Of a stretch of 62,000 nucleotides of DNA, positions 50,305 to 62,000 are shown in pieces. Location of the stretch: the NCBI GenBank assembly GCA_030141605.1, contig JAQGDQ010000182.1:50001-112000 (forward strand), given 5' to 3'. This DNA is from Tubiluchus corallicola (lineage: Eukaryota > Priapulida > Priapulimorpha > Priapulimorphida > Tubiluchidae). Made by a program: the position numbers and the translations under genes. Positions within the stretch are counted from its first letter, which is position 1, and each line of letters opens with the position of its first letter. The notes under the pieces are model-generated. The model was not told where the DNA came from and searched no databases. It worked only from the letters and a program-made list of their open reading frames with translations.

Positions 50305-52070
50305 GTAGGTCAGAAATCAATGTGACGCTGTCTGGTAGATGAAACAAGCGTTTTATGTTGATGTCTGTATATTCAAATATCAAAATTTGTTTTGTGTGGA
50401 ATAATGGAAACTGGAGAAATTTTGTAGAAACATTTTCATCGACGGGGTCTTTCAAAAAGACTGTTACCACATTTGCGGGAACAAATTCATGTAGAAACTA
50501 AGTGCCAAAGTAACAATTTCTATAATTTATCAAATGTAATCTATAATTTTTTATAATTTATTAAATTGAGTACAAATTAAATTATTCCTTAAACAATAGT
50601 TAAATAAAGTTCAATGTTGAACAGTCAAATCCTCAAAAGTTGCGCTAATATAGAAAGTGGTTCCAATGCTATTATTATACGTTCTCCAATCAATGTTTCG
50701 GCTCCAAGCATTTACCCAAAAAGAAAAACGTATAAAGAGGCCGTGACAAAAAACGTAAAGAATCCGTGACTTTGTATGATAAAACACATTATCTTCTCTT
50801 TGCGTTTACACGATTATTTCCAAAAACCATAATAGCATAAATGATAGGTGTTTTCGGCACAGATTTTTAAAAAAAATATTGGTATTCTGAAAATTGCAAC
50901 TCGTCATCAGAATTGTATACTAAATAGCAACTTTGAAAAGTTGTTATAAGAAATGTACCGCACGGTTTTGTCTATACTTCTATTTCTTTAATTTTAATTG
51001 AAGGCCACGATCATATACTTGTACTCAGAATCAGTCTTGCAGAAAGTGCAAAAGCAAAATTTTTTAATTAAGCAGGAGTGAAAAATTGCAATTAATTTTG
51101 GTTTAACTTTTTACCAATGACTTTTGTTCACTTCACAAAGTGAGCCATCTTGTTAGCTTTTTTCAACTTTTGCGTTTAAGCCTCGAACACCATCAAATTT
51201 TTGATCCCAAACTTGTCTTTTCCACTTTTATTAGCACCACCCCTATTGCGTGGAAGCGTTGAATGTTTCACTGCCCATTGCGCCGCAGTTCAGAACTTTA
51301 TAATGTTATTAGTTACATTAATTTCATTAACACGAAGTTACTGCATTTAAATTTTATGATCATTATGGAGCTTACGCATTTTCATGTAGTAAAGTCGGCG
51401 AGCTTTGAAGTCACATTTACAATGCACAGGTCGGCAGAGAAGCAAATTTTTTAATGCACTTTGCATGATGACCGTTAATTAAGTATAGGGCGTTTTTCAT
51501 TTTACCAAAGCTTAGTGGGCCCCATCAGCTACAGCTGGATGGGATTCTAATGTTGTTGCCAAATTTGTTCAACTCTTTTTAACTCTTTTCGGCGAGCTGT
51601 TGTTTATTTTTGTTTCAAGACGTGAATTTGCGAAACTGCTAAATATTATTACATAAGTTGCCTTAATTTATAAAACATGATAATATTTGATAGGTGCTGA
51701 GGACGAGAATATAGAAATGAAGAACAGATGGCATTTACAGACTTTCTTAGTTAGCTTTTGTTTTGTTTATAAAGGTGTCGAAGTCAAATATAAATTTAAC
51801 ATCATCTGAATTTCATCAGTCGCTTCGGTTCATTCGTTAGCTAGTTACGTACATGTACATAATTTCTTGTCTTTGTCGTATTACTTCTCGCTCGTTTCTC
51901 GATGTTTTGGATGGCTAAAGATAGCTGAAGTTGGCTGGTTTGTTTGTTTGATTGTTGATTGGTTGCTCACTTGCATGTCTGGTCGGTTAGTTATCTAGCT
52001 GGTAGGTAGGTATGTTGCGTCGTTGGTCGGTCAGTCGATTGGTGAGTTTTCATGCTGTTTAAGATTTTCT
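50305..52070 (+). other. probable intron sequence after second receptor exon
   Basis: Starts with the GTAGGT donor. Contains ATAATTTAT repeats at 50520-50570 and GGTT/GGTC words at 51935-52045. No next-exon motif found. Confidence 0.5.
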
Positions 52071-52073
52071 TTC

Positions 52074-52136
52074 TATGTATTTTCATCTCCTTTCTCTCCC
52101 TCTTCCCCCTCTCTCCCTTCCCCTCTCTCTGAATCT

Positions 52137-52176
<40 letters not shown>

Positions 52177-52230
52177 TTCTTTCTCTCTAATTCTCTGCAT
52201 TTTCCTCTCTCTTTCTCACACTCCCTCTTC
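52074..52230 (+). repeat. CT-rich tract with (CT)n core
   Basis: Pyrimidine-rich stretch with a pure CT core at about 52139-52174, followed at 52265-52330 by TTCA/TTTA tetramers. Confidence 0.9.
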
Positions 52231-52816
52231 TCGTATCATTCGTCTGCTTCCTTGTCTACTCATTAATTCAAAGAACGCTCATTTATTCATTCATTTATTC
52301 ATCATTTACTCATTCATTCGTTCGTTCATATATTTATTATTCTGTCATTCTCTTCATTCATTCACTGACTCAACTGACCTAAATGAGCAAATGAGTGATT
52401 TTGTTCTATGAACACTAGTATTTTTCAGATCATGAATTAAAGATAATTAGTTCCTATGTTACGCATCATGAATTTACTATTTGGTTTATTATTAATTAAT
52501 GTGCGATGATTTTCTGGAACTGCTCATGCGTAACTTTCTGATGTAATCTTACGTATGCCGATTTCCGTGAACTACAAAGAGTTCCAGTGCTCCCCTGTCT
52601 GGGAAGTTCAGCTGATTAGCCATTGAGTCAAGATAAAGTGCAACAAGCAAAAAGTCCCTTTGACGAGCGTTGAGGTTTCACCTCGGTTGTAGTGTTTCGC
52701 TGTTATGTTAAACTAGAACTGCTCAAAATGTCATCAGGATCAAAATGAGAGTCCACAGTCCTTGTTGACTGTGACACAGTATTTGTGATATGTGGTATCA
52801 CAGAACTGTTAGAATT

Positions 52817-52818
<2 letters not shown>

Positions 52819-52891
<73 letters not shown>

Positions 52892-53050
52892 TTCTCTCTT
52901 TCTCTCTCTCTGTATCTCTCCCCTCTCTCTTTTTAATCTTCCTCTATCTCTTTTCGTCTGTTCTGTCTTTTTTCTTTCTCCCTGGCTGTCTTTTCGTTCT
53001 CTGGTCTTTCTCTCTCCTTCTTCTTCTTCGCCCACCTCTCCCTCTCTCTC
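52819..53050 (+). repeat. (CT)n microsatellite with degenerate CT-rich flank
   Basis: Pure CT to about 52887, then interrupted CT/CTT/TTC sequence to about 53050. ORFs on both strands (129 and 136 codons) are repeat artefacts. Confidence 0.95.
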
Positions 53051-53192
53051 CTTCCAATGTTTCAGCTTATTGAAACTGGATTTTTTTAACTTTGCACAGC
53101 TGTGCAAAAGCATAATAGCACTAGAGATAACTGCAAAATTGCATTTATCTAAAATACGATTTTATCTGATATAGCAGCTACATAGTAATAAA

Positions 53193-53219
53193 ACACCTGT
53201 GTCTAAAAGCAGGTGTGTT
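53193..53219. repeat. small hairpin
   Basis: ACACCTG and CAGGTGT are reverse complements separated by about ten bases. Function unknown. Confidence 0.5.
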
Positions 53220-53431
53220 AACTGAATGTAATTCTTATAAAAGTTTACAGCTTGGTTAGCTGTGGAATCTAAGCCACTAGAATTATTGCACCAAATTGTA
53301 AATTTTTAGATCAACTCAAGCGTTTAAATTTATGAAAACCAATGTTTGTAAATCAACAGCTTGCAGTTAATGATGACATAAAAAATGCAGTGTGATGAAG
53401 ATTTAATCCAACAATTTAATAAAATTATTAG

Positions 53432-54000
53432 TCCGGGAGCCCAAGCTCGAAACAAGGCCAGCAAAATAAGTTTCGTGCTCTGTCTGGTGACCATTTTTTA
53501 CCCATATCAGATGACAGATGGAACCTTGGTGCTTACTGCCTGAGTACTATTTTCAGGTGGGCTTTGCGGGTAGTACGGGCCAATTTCTGGTACGGGCAAT
53601 ATGGAGAGTAGTACACTGGATAAGAACTTACAGTAACAAAATAAAGTAACTAGGAAAAAGAAACAGGTTTTCAGTAAATATGTTTTTGGGCAATTCTGAG
53701 ATGGGACAGCTTTTAGAGTAGTACGCCATGATGGGTCATTCAAAATTTTTTCTACTACTTTGCAAATGAATACAATGATCTGTGGAATGGTCATCTGCAA
53801 AAATGTTCAATGACTACATGGATGCAACATGAAATAGCCTCTTGCTTGCCTTGCATTAATAAGGGTTTTGGGGGTGGTCCCACAAGGCCCACCTGACAAT
53901 GAGTACTGCCACTCGGGCAGTAAGCACCAAGGTTCCCATATCATCTAATATAGGTAAAAACTGGTTACCAGACTGAACGAAACCAATTTTTGAGCCCGGA
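53432..54000. mobile_element. DNA element with long (about 120-135 bp) terminal inverted repeats
   Basis: Left arm 53432-53567 and right arm 53881-54000 are inverted copies. The left starts TCCGGGAGCCCAAG and the right, read on the other strand, TCCGGGCTCAAAAA. Both continue through TCTGGT.ACCA.TTTTTACC.ATAT and a perfect 20-base block (53521-53540 against 53916-53935), then CAGGTGGGC. A minus-strand 97-codon ORF (53507-53800) spans interior and left arm. It contains a Phe/Leu-rich, membrane-like stretch (CFFFLVTLFCYCKFLSSVLL) and no transposase motif. No certain target duplication (left TTATTAG, right TATTCTAG). Best described as a foldback or MITE-like non-autonomous transposon of unassigned superfamily. 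Confidence 0.75.
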
Positions 54001-55500
54001 TATTCTAGATTGTTTAATAACTTTCTGCACTATAATAGCTGCAGAATTCTTTTTCTTGATAATGTCAGCAAAATCTCTTACAGTACTGAGCCTGCAAGTC
54101 TATTCAATGTAACAACATGACTAGAATAACAGCATTTATAGTCGCGTGCGTATGGTGTTTTCGAATCCCACTATTTTAATGCGAAAACCTATGCAGACAC
54201 TAAGTATGAAAGTACACATGTAACAAGATTTCATTGGATTTCTTGTGTTTCTAAAAACGTAATTAAAATTTTGTTGAAACAGGTCTTGTTTTGATAAGAA
54301 CAAGAACCAAAGAAACTATGTTAACGAAAATGAAATGGAGGCAATTATGTAATTTAATATTATAATTCTGCCTTATATGATTAAATTTCTCTATATATGA
54401 TACTAATCGTTACAATTACGATTGTTTTACTATTATTTAAAGGTTTAAAATGAGTATTTTTGTGCACGTTAAATAGCAAACCTTAACATATAGAAAAAGA
54501 AAAATACGCCTTTATGTTGATAGTAGATAAACGAAGTGATCTCGAAAAAGAAAAAATGTACACTATACCGCTACACAAGATGTACATAATAACATACCGA
54601 TACAATAAGTCTAAAAATAAACATTAAAAGTTTTTGCTAAAGCATCACGTGTTCAATGACAGAACTTGGCAACATTGTCTTCTTCGTCATTCTGTCGTCT
54701 TTGCAGTTACAAGTATATTTTTCCTTTTATTCTAGACTTTCCTCACAGCACTATAGAGGAATGACGAATTGGATATTTGAGTAAAATTAAACAAGTGGCG
54801 GCAAGGCAATCCCGTTTAAAATATGTTTTTCTTTGCCTTTCTTCTTAAAATGATGTATCACACTTTTACTTGAGATAAAGCATTGAGAGTATTTCACTTT
54901 TAGGAATAAGATAGATCTGCTGGTATAAATGAATAGTTCTCCAAGTGTCATTGCATTCAATGGTGTGCAGTAGCTTATATAACTGTAATTGCTAGTACCA
55001 CTACTAGTACCATATTTATCGCTAGCAAAACTGAACAACGCCAAGGGTTAACCTGTCGGAATCACAATCAAAAGTCTTCGGCTGGCACCTTGTCTACATT
55101 TTCTCCTTTAAATTTTCTATCTGTAATGAGATTAAAAAACCTCTGATTCATTTATTTACCTACTCATTCAGTTTTAAGCTCAATCGCTTTCTCACATGTT
55201 GACTGATTTTATTTATTCGTTTATTCATTTTTGTATGAATCCAAACAAGGCCAGTAGTCACCAGGTGTAGGGAATACAGAATAAAGATAGAAATGCGAAT
55301 ACAGACTCAGAAAAAATATATATTTAGGGGATAGCTGTTTTGACACGTCTATACGTATAGTAAGTTAAAACGTCTTACTTGAAGTTGATACGGTTATAGA
55401 ACGGTAAAAAATACAGATAAGAGAGGCACAAAGTAAAAATTTGATTTGTAAGCAGCTGTTCTGCACTTAGGAATGCTCAAGGTAGACATGTGAGAAGTAA
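54001..55500. other. non-coding stretch, nothing recognised
   Basis: A+T-rich, with an 85-codon minus ORF (54787-55044) of no known family. Confidence 0.45.
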
Positions 55501-55544
55501 CAGCAAAAGGGCCTTAATTCATTCATTCAGTTAGGCTGTTTATA

Positions 55545-55735
55545 TTTCAACAATGGCTGAAAGTAGAAATTACAATTTAAGAGGAATTCCTGAGCCCATA
55601 TCTTAATATCTGGTGAAACTTCAATTTTTGCTTTGTTTGCCGTAATAATAGCTTGTATTCTAATGTATGTAACAATGTATTATTTATTTATGACATTTTG
55701 AAAATAAATTAACTAAACTAATCTAAACTAAAGAA
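55545..55735 (+). mobile_element. possible truncated non-LTR retrotransposon 3' end
   Basis: AESRNYNLRG near 55556 recalls the 'Y.LR' stretch upstream of WNSLP in CR1/Jockey proteins. The segment ends AAAATAAATTAACTAAACTAA with a short CTAAA-type tail. The WNSLP block itself is missing, so support is modest. Confidence 0.3.
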
Positions 55736-55927
55736 TCCGAAACAGACACTGGAGAGTAGTCTGTCGTCGTTTTAATAGTTACATATTCATCTTTTCCCTT
55801 CATGACGCTTTATCTACAAATCCGTAAATTGCTAGCAAATTATCAGAATTTAGATTTTAAAATATTTTAGACAATTTTAATAGTGGAAGTTAAGATTCGA
55901 CTGCAGCTGAAATCTTTCGAAAATATG

Positions 55928-56527
55928 TAGCATTCTTGTCACAGTTGTTGTACGCAGCACGTAAGCGTCAATGGCTAACACTGATGCATTGTTTTACCAC
56001 AGTGTTACACGCAGCATTTGAGCAACGATGGCCAACACTCGCGTTCGTGTCATAGTGTTGCGCGCATCATTTAAGCAACGATGGCCAAGACTGTAGCATT
56101 CTTGCCACAGTGTTGCGCGCAACATTTAAGCAACGATGACTGACAGTGTAGCATTATTGCCACAGTGTTGCGCGCAACATTTAAGCAACGATGACTGACA
56201 GTGTAGCATTATTGCCACAGTGTTGCAGGCAACATTTAAGCAAGCGCTGTCTACGCCAACACTCTCGCATTCTTACCACAGTGTTGCGAGCAGTATTTAA
56301 GTAATGATGGCCAACACTGTCACAGTGTTACACGCAGCAACGATGAACAACACTGTAGCATTCTTGCCTCAGGATTGCACACAACATTTAAGCAACAATG
56401 GCCAGCACTGTCGCATTCCTGCAACTGTTGTACGTGGCATTTAAGTAATGATGGCCAACATTGTAGCATTCCCGTCACAGTATTGTACACTGTATTTAAC
56501 CAATGATGGCCAACGCTGTAGCATTTA
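55928..56527 (+). repeat. 55-bp minisatellite, about 11 copies
   Basis: The unit is approximately CACAGTGTTGCGCGCAACAT, then TTAAGCAACGATGACTGACA, then GTGTAGCATTATTGC. Two central copies (56106 and 56161) are identical or nearly so, and outer copies are increasingly diverged. Each unit carries the palindromic word TTGCGCGCAA or variants. A 90-codon minus ORF (56320-56592) runs across it and is not credible as a gene. Confidence 0.92.
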
Positions 56528-56529
56528 AA

Positions 56530-57190
<661 letters not shown>

Positions 57191-57194
57191 GCTT

Positions 57195-60100
57195 TCTAAC
57201 ATGTAAAGTAAAAGATTTATTTATTTTCTCTCTTCCCTCTTTCCAATCTCTGCATATCTGTGACTCTTTGTAAACATTGCTAGCTGCAATTGATGTACAT
57301 GATTCTTGCTTCCAACTCCAATTTTTGGTCAAAAATTTCTCGCAATCTCGATTATGTTTATCCCAACTATAACGACCAATGCAGCGCGTGATCCCTTATT
57401 GTAAGGATTAAATTATCCGTCACACCCTGCCCCAACGGCTCATTTGCTTCGGTTTGCTTTATTCGGGTTCCTTTTTTGCCAGAAACTTAAGATTAAAGTG
57501 AAGCCATTCTTGGCAAGAGCAGGCGTGCCGCGTCGTAGCGAATTCCCTGTTGAATAATAAAAACATGACTTCAGATTTTCAAGGATGATTTTGACTTTTG
57601 ATAATACCGTCATGGAAAGGACGGGAGCATATCAATGGTGTCAAAGGCGTTTACAGCCTGTCACGTGAAACAAGTCAAAATAGTAATATGAAGCCTTTCA
57701 ATAGCATCCTAGCATAGGTGATTCATGGTTCTTGCTTGGGTGTGGGTATTGGTGGTTCTTAATTAGGTACAGTTAAACTTCAGTTTATCTATGATACCAC
57801 ACACAAATGTTTTCATAAGATCACGTCAGCTGAAACTATATAATAGGAAGAAAACTGATATTGAAGTAAGATCTTACTGGAAAATCAGATATGTAGTTTC
57901 TAAACTGTCAATTTTGAACTGCATGAGCATGTTGTACATGCACAGACAGAGTGACTATTGCCAAGTGATGTTTTTTGTTTGACTACTAAAAATTACTTGA
58001 AAAGTAATTATTTATAAACCTATTCAAGTGCTTATGTATAATCCGTAAACAGCGTTCGGCATTGCATCCTTACATGCATGTTTTTGTGCTAATGCCTGTT
58101 TGTTGGGGGGCGTGGGCGGCGATATCGATATCTTCAATCTAGTCGGTGTAGTTCATCATGCTACAAAATTCGGTCCAATTTGTGTGTAGAAAGTTCACTA
58201 CATACTAACTTATTGACTTTATTGATTCAATAATTGTTACAGTTACATTGATAAAAAGCAAACATTACTGCACTAAATAATATTCGATTAAGAAATTTGG
58301 GAAAGAAATCACATCAATATAATCATTAAATAGCCTAATAAAACTCAATGCAGGAACATAAATACATCCCTGGCGTGTGGAGTCAATATTGGCAAATTGG
58401 CGATGATAAATCAAGGCAATTATGAAACATTTTAACCTGCATCTAAATGTCCTGAAGATTAACGTGGATACGACTATGTTATTGCTACATTTCAACAGCA
58501 TTAGTGTGGACGTACATTTAAGTGCAAATGATTAACCTAAATTGAAAGAAATCCAGCATTGTGATAGGGATGTTCTGCTAATATGGGAACGGCTGATAAT
58601 GTATTGTAAATGTCTCTTGCTAACAACGCCATTGCAGTTGAGACTAGTGCTTATGGTGCTTTTAATGGTAATTTATGAATAAAATTATACTAATTGGTGT
58701 GCATAACCTTCTAATAAAGAGTTCCACAACCATAGCACAACTACCTATTTTAAAACTTGACTCACACTTTTCGTATTGCTGATTTATTGCAACGAAAACA
58801 AAACAACGATACAACCTCTACATACACCAAATATTCAAATAAAAATAACCAAATACATCAACTTGCGTTGTTTACTATGGTGTTTAGATTAAAACAGTTA
58901 CAGTTCAGCAGTTTATACATAATCATAGATTTTTTTGCGCTGACAAGACTATAAGTGTACTAAATGCACATGAGTGAAAAATGCTTTAAATAATTCCTAT
59001 AAAGCTTCATTGTTCTTGCCAAAAGATATCGCCACTTTGTACAAAATATATTGTTATTAACACTAATTACACATCAGTGTCGCCATCTACTAAAATTATT
59101 ATTGAACTAATAGAAGTTACTGTACCTTTTATGTAAGAAAATTTTAATAATAGCGATTTGTTGTTTTTATGACAACTAGCAAAAGTTTTTCACTTTGAGA
59201 GAGTGTTAAATCAATACTCTTAGTTAACTGCTAAGCAAACGGCTACAATGAGAGCATTTATATGGCAGTAATAAGTCATACGTGATATTCAAAAGAGCAC
59301 TTAATATAATATGATGGCGGCACAGTTACTATTAAAACCTTTCGATATTCATATCCCTGCAGACCTGTCTACCCTTTTCAATGGCAATCCATCTAAAATG
59401 AGTTCATGATAGGAATTACTTTGAGTAAATTCTCTTGAGCCGCCTGAATCCATTACAAGTATTGCATATTAGCATTCAGTGATTATTGGACGTCATAGGA
59501 AGCTTAATTTTCACTGGTCGGATTCTTGGGAAACTGCAATTTTTCCGTTTTAGTGTCTTTGTATACTTTTCAAATGTGCCTTGGCGCTAATTACAGAGTG
59601 CAGGTTGTGTCATATTTAAATGTGTTCACAACACAAGCTGCTGAAAACCATGCGTCAAGCAGACAGATAAACCACACCTCACTTTAGGTGTTTTACGATA
59701 TCAGAAAACGGGTTGGAAGGAAATAAGCAATAGAAAAGCATTGCTATCAGTCATTGCCGTCTTGTTAGTGTGTCTATTAAAAATTCTAGAATAAATCAGT
59801 ATAACATTGATTTAGATTAAAGTAAATTAGTGACATAGTGTAAGAGTGACGCAAAATTTGATACAAAGCCTACATATTAAAAAAATTGCTTAATATCAAT
59901 GTTATCAGCAGTCATTTTATATTAATTTGTACCAAAATGTTCTTTGGACTTACTGACGATAAAGGAGCGAAAAAGTCTTCTGGTGAATTTAAGTAATAAA
60001 CTGTTTACAACAGCACGTTGTGATGTGCCGTTTGCGTTTTATATTAAAAATAAACAAATATATCTACATAATCTGTCTACTAAAACGGAACAAGGAACAA

Positions 60101-61070
60101 GAAGAAGGCAACTACAGTATTATACAGTAAATCAATTTTCTGGCTAGTTTTTAGTCTTCTTTTTATATTCTTACATTTAAGTTCTATGGGCTAGATTCGG
60201 AAACTAATAAATAATTCAATAATTTATTGTTGCACCATAATGATACTTCAATTCAATAATTCAATCAAAATGTAACAAGCGTATATCAATTAAGAACCAG
60301 CAATCCCTGACTGCTTGACATTATATCGAACAGATTGCCAGGCAATCCAAACGCATTATATTAGAGCGGTAATGTTAATGTTAAAGAAAAATACTAATTA
60401 CGATTGTTACACACAATTATCATCTAACTGCACTCAATAAAAGCCAAATTAACATCAGGAAATACATAACTTTCTGCCACTCTTTCTTGGCAACGAGCAG
60501 CGAAATTCTCCCATTTGATCAGTTTTAAGAGAGATAATGCAAATTTCTCATGTTTGAGATTAGCGGTTTATCACAGGGAAACATTCGTGGGCTTACTGTC
60601 ACAGAATGGCTGCTCACGAGCTTTAACCAACAGTTCGAATTTGTCGTTATAGCCATGACGATGTGTCTTTTCTTATAAATACGTCTGCAGGTCATTTTCT
60701 CGTTAAGTACGTTTTCTTTATATGAAAGTTATTTTAGTGTAAGAAACGAAATGGGTTCAAATAGCACGAAGAAAAAACGCAGTTACAAAACTAGCTTACA
60801 AGACCAAGTATTAAGGTATAGGCAGACACCCTAAGGAAGGAATTACCGTACTTTAAATGGTTTGAGTACATTAACTGAGCTTCCGTATACATAGTTTATG
60901 ATAGTTGCAAAACGAGTATACAATAAACAACTATACAAGTATATTTTATTAGGCTTCGGTAAATGACGTCATACTGGACCGTCTCTTGGAAAGTATAGGC
61001 AGCCGAATTTGGAATGCCATGTTGTGTAATTGAATAAATAATGTAAAATCTAACAACTTAAACTTTTATC
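57195..61070. other. non-coding stretch
   Basis: ORFs of 60-78 codons without domains. A perfect CRE palindrome TGACGTCA at 60964-60971. A 27-codon ATG frame at 60751-60834 is listed separately. Confidence 0.45.
60751..60834 (+). other. possible small ORF or first exon
   Basis: ATG at 60751 opens 27 codons, MGSNSTKKKRSYKTSLQDQV followed by LRYRQTP and a stop. The MGSNST start fits an N-myristoylation signal, and the peptide is strongly basic. An AAG|GTATAG word near the end could be a splice donor. No family recognised; chance is a real possibility. Confidence 0.15.
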
Positions 61071-61073
61071 TTC

Positions 61074-61089
61074 CCCCCCCCCCCCCCCA
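61074..61089 (+). repeat. poly-C run
   Basis: Sixteen or so consecutive C residues following CTTCC. Homopolymer length is often unreliable in assemblies. Confidence 0.9.
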
Positions 61090-61275
61090 GAAAAACTATT
61101 TCATGATTTTGTGGGTAATGTTTCTATTATATGTATGCATAAGGCTAACGAGAAATTATTCAAGCAAATCTGCATTGACACAAAATTCAAGTTATTGTTT
61201 TAAAGTTTACAAACAAATCGCTAGGTATGATAAAAACAGGTCCAAATATACTTTAGAGCCTGCAACGCAGCCTAA

Positions 61276-61469
61276 TAGCGCGTTCAGACTAGAGAGTTCA
61301 ATAGTAACTCTCAGCAACTCTCGCTGAGCTTTCAATAGCTTGCGAGTGATCTTGCAAAGCTGTTCACACTTGCGAGTGATCTTGCAAAGCCGTTCACACT
61401 TGCGAGTTTACTGTTAGAGAGAACTTGCGCAAGATTTGCAAGAGAAAACTTTCAAGTCTAAACGCGCCG
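61276..61469. mobile_element. small MITE with inverted repeats and internal 30-bp tandem repeat
   Basis: Left end TAGCGCGTTCAGACTAGAGA and, read from the right on the other strand, CGGCGCGTTTAGACTTGAAA agree at most positions. The outer TAA (61273-61275) and TTA (61470-61472) are complementary, so a 3-bp target duplication cannot be separated from the repeat itself. A PIF/Harbinger-type origin is possible but unproven. Inside, TGCGAGTGATCTTGCAAAGC occurs at 61341 and again at 61371, with a partial third copy at 61401. Confidence 0.6.
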
Positions 61470-61474
61470 TTAGT

Positions 61475-62000
61475 ATGTGCTGTTATAACAAAAGAATATT
61501 GCTATCATATTAACAAATTTGTAACGAAAATTACCAAATTAACAAAATTAACATATGATATTTAACAAACTTTGTTTTAAATTTGTAACAATAGTTGATG
61601 GATTTTGTTTCACCTTATAGTATTGCTGGAGTTTCAGAAGTATTCATTGTTGACTACGTGATGTGATAAATTTGGATCCTCTTTGATCAGTAATTAAACA
61701 CTTGAGAAATAAGTTACTCAGCTTTACTTGAGGTGTACTTAATATTTTGCAAAATTCTCTGATACTCTCCGTTTACATTTAGTAGTCTTTAAGCAATGGC
61801 ATCAATTATCTTTAAAAGGTCGAAGTTGTACTTCATTCCACAAGGAAATCTCTTCTAGGTTTATAGCTTTTAGCCTATATCCCCTGAATATCATCACTGC
61901 AGTTGGGTCTTTTCGTCTGCTACACACCTCTCCATGCCATCCTTTGTCTCCTCATTTTAACGGCTTAGCTGAACAATAGGCTCTGTTCTGCTGTGATAGA
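61475..62000. other. non-coding stretch to window end
   Basis: A+T-rich with the words AACAAATTTGTAACGAAAATTACC and AACAAACTTTG repeated loosely at 61500-61590. Nothing further recognised. Confidence 0.4.

Noticed and set aside
55928-56527. CRISPR array
   Set aside because: Units are contiguous 55-bp tandem repeats without unique spacers, in animal-type DNA. It is a minisatellite.
61074-61089. Poly-C run as a structural (i-motif/G-quadruplex) element
   Set aside because: A lone homopolymer whose length is assembly-sensitive. No supporting motif nearby.

Overview
The window looks like nuclear DNA from an invertebrate animal, and nothing in it looks bacterial. It is A+T-rich (roughly two thirds by eye), almost devoid of long non-repetitive ORFs, and full of microsatellites, non-LTR retrotransposon remnants, tRNA-derived SINE heads and small inverted-repeat DNA elements. 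The only coding signals I assign with confidence are spliced animal-type exons. The phylum cannot be fixed from this sequence. A cnidarian or another marine invertebrate with an expanded GABA-B receptor family is my guess, not a result.

Gene content: two homologous N-terminal exons of class C (GABA-B-type) receptors lie on the + strand at about 14.08-14.36 kb and 50.04-50.30 kb. Each encodes a signal peptide, a short linker and the first part of the Venus-flytrap ligand-binding lobe. Each ends at a phase-0 splice donor at the same aligned residue. I recognise no second exon for either in the window. They are therefore either first exons of two tandem genes with very long introns, or duplicated alternative first exons of one gene whose shared exons lie beyond 62 kb.

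Layout: 0-9 kb is mostly non-coding, with a possible retrotransposon tail (1-560), a CpG-dense island (2.95-3.39 kb), an ETS/CRE composite site (5.5 kb) and a minus-strand reverse transcriptase tail (8.7-9.0 kb). At 9.9-10.6 kb is a second RT remnant carrying a short inverted-repeat insertion. GA, TA/GA, CAT, AAT and CAA/CAG arrays punctuate 11-37 kb. A SINE head lies at 26.4 kb, a promoter-like motif cluster at 18.5 kb and a pogo/Tigger-like element at 34.6-35.3 kb. A large AGT/TTAGTG array occupies 42.7-43.4 kb, a perfect 266-bp-period tandem duplication 47.2-47.7 kb, and an RT-like ORF 48.6-49.1 kb. After the second receptor exon come CT-rich arrays, a long-inverted-repeat element (53.4-54.0 kb), a 55-bp minisatellite (55.9-56.5 kb) and a small MITE (61.3-61.5 kb).

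Most long ORFs here are uninterrupted microsatellites translated in several frames and are not genes. All coordinates and identities were read by eye.
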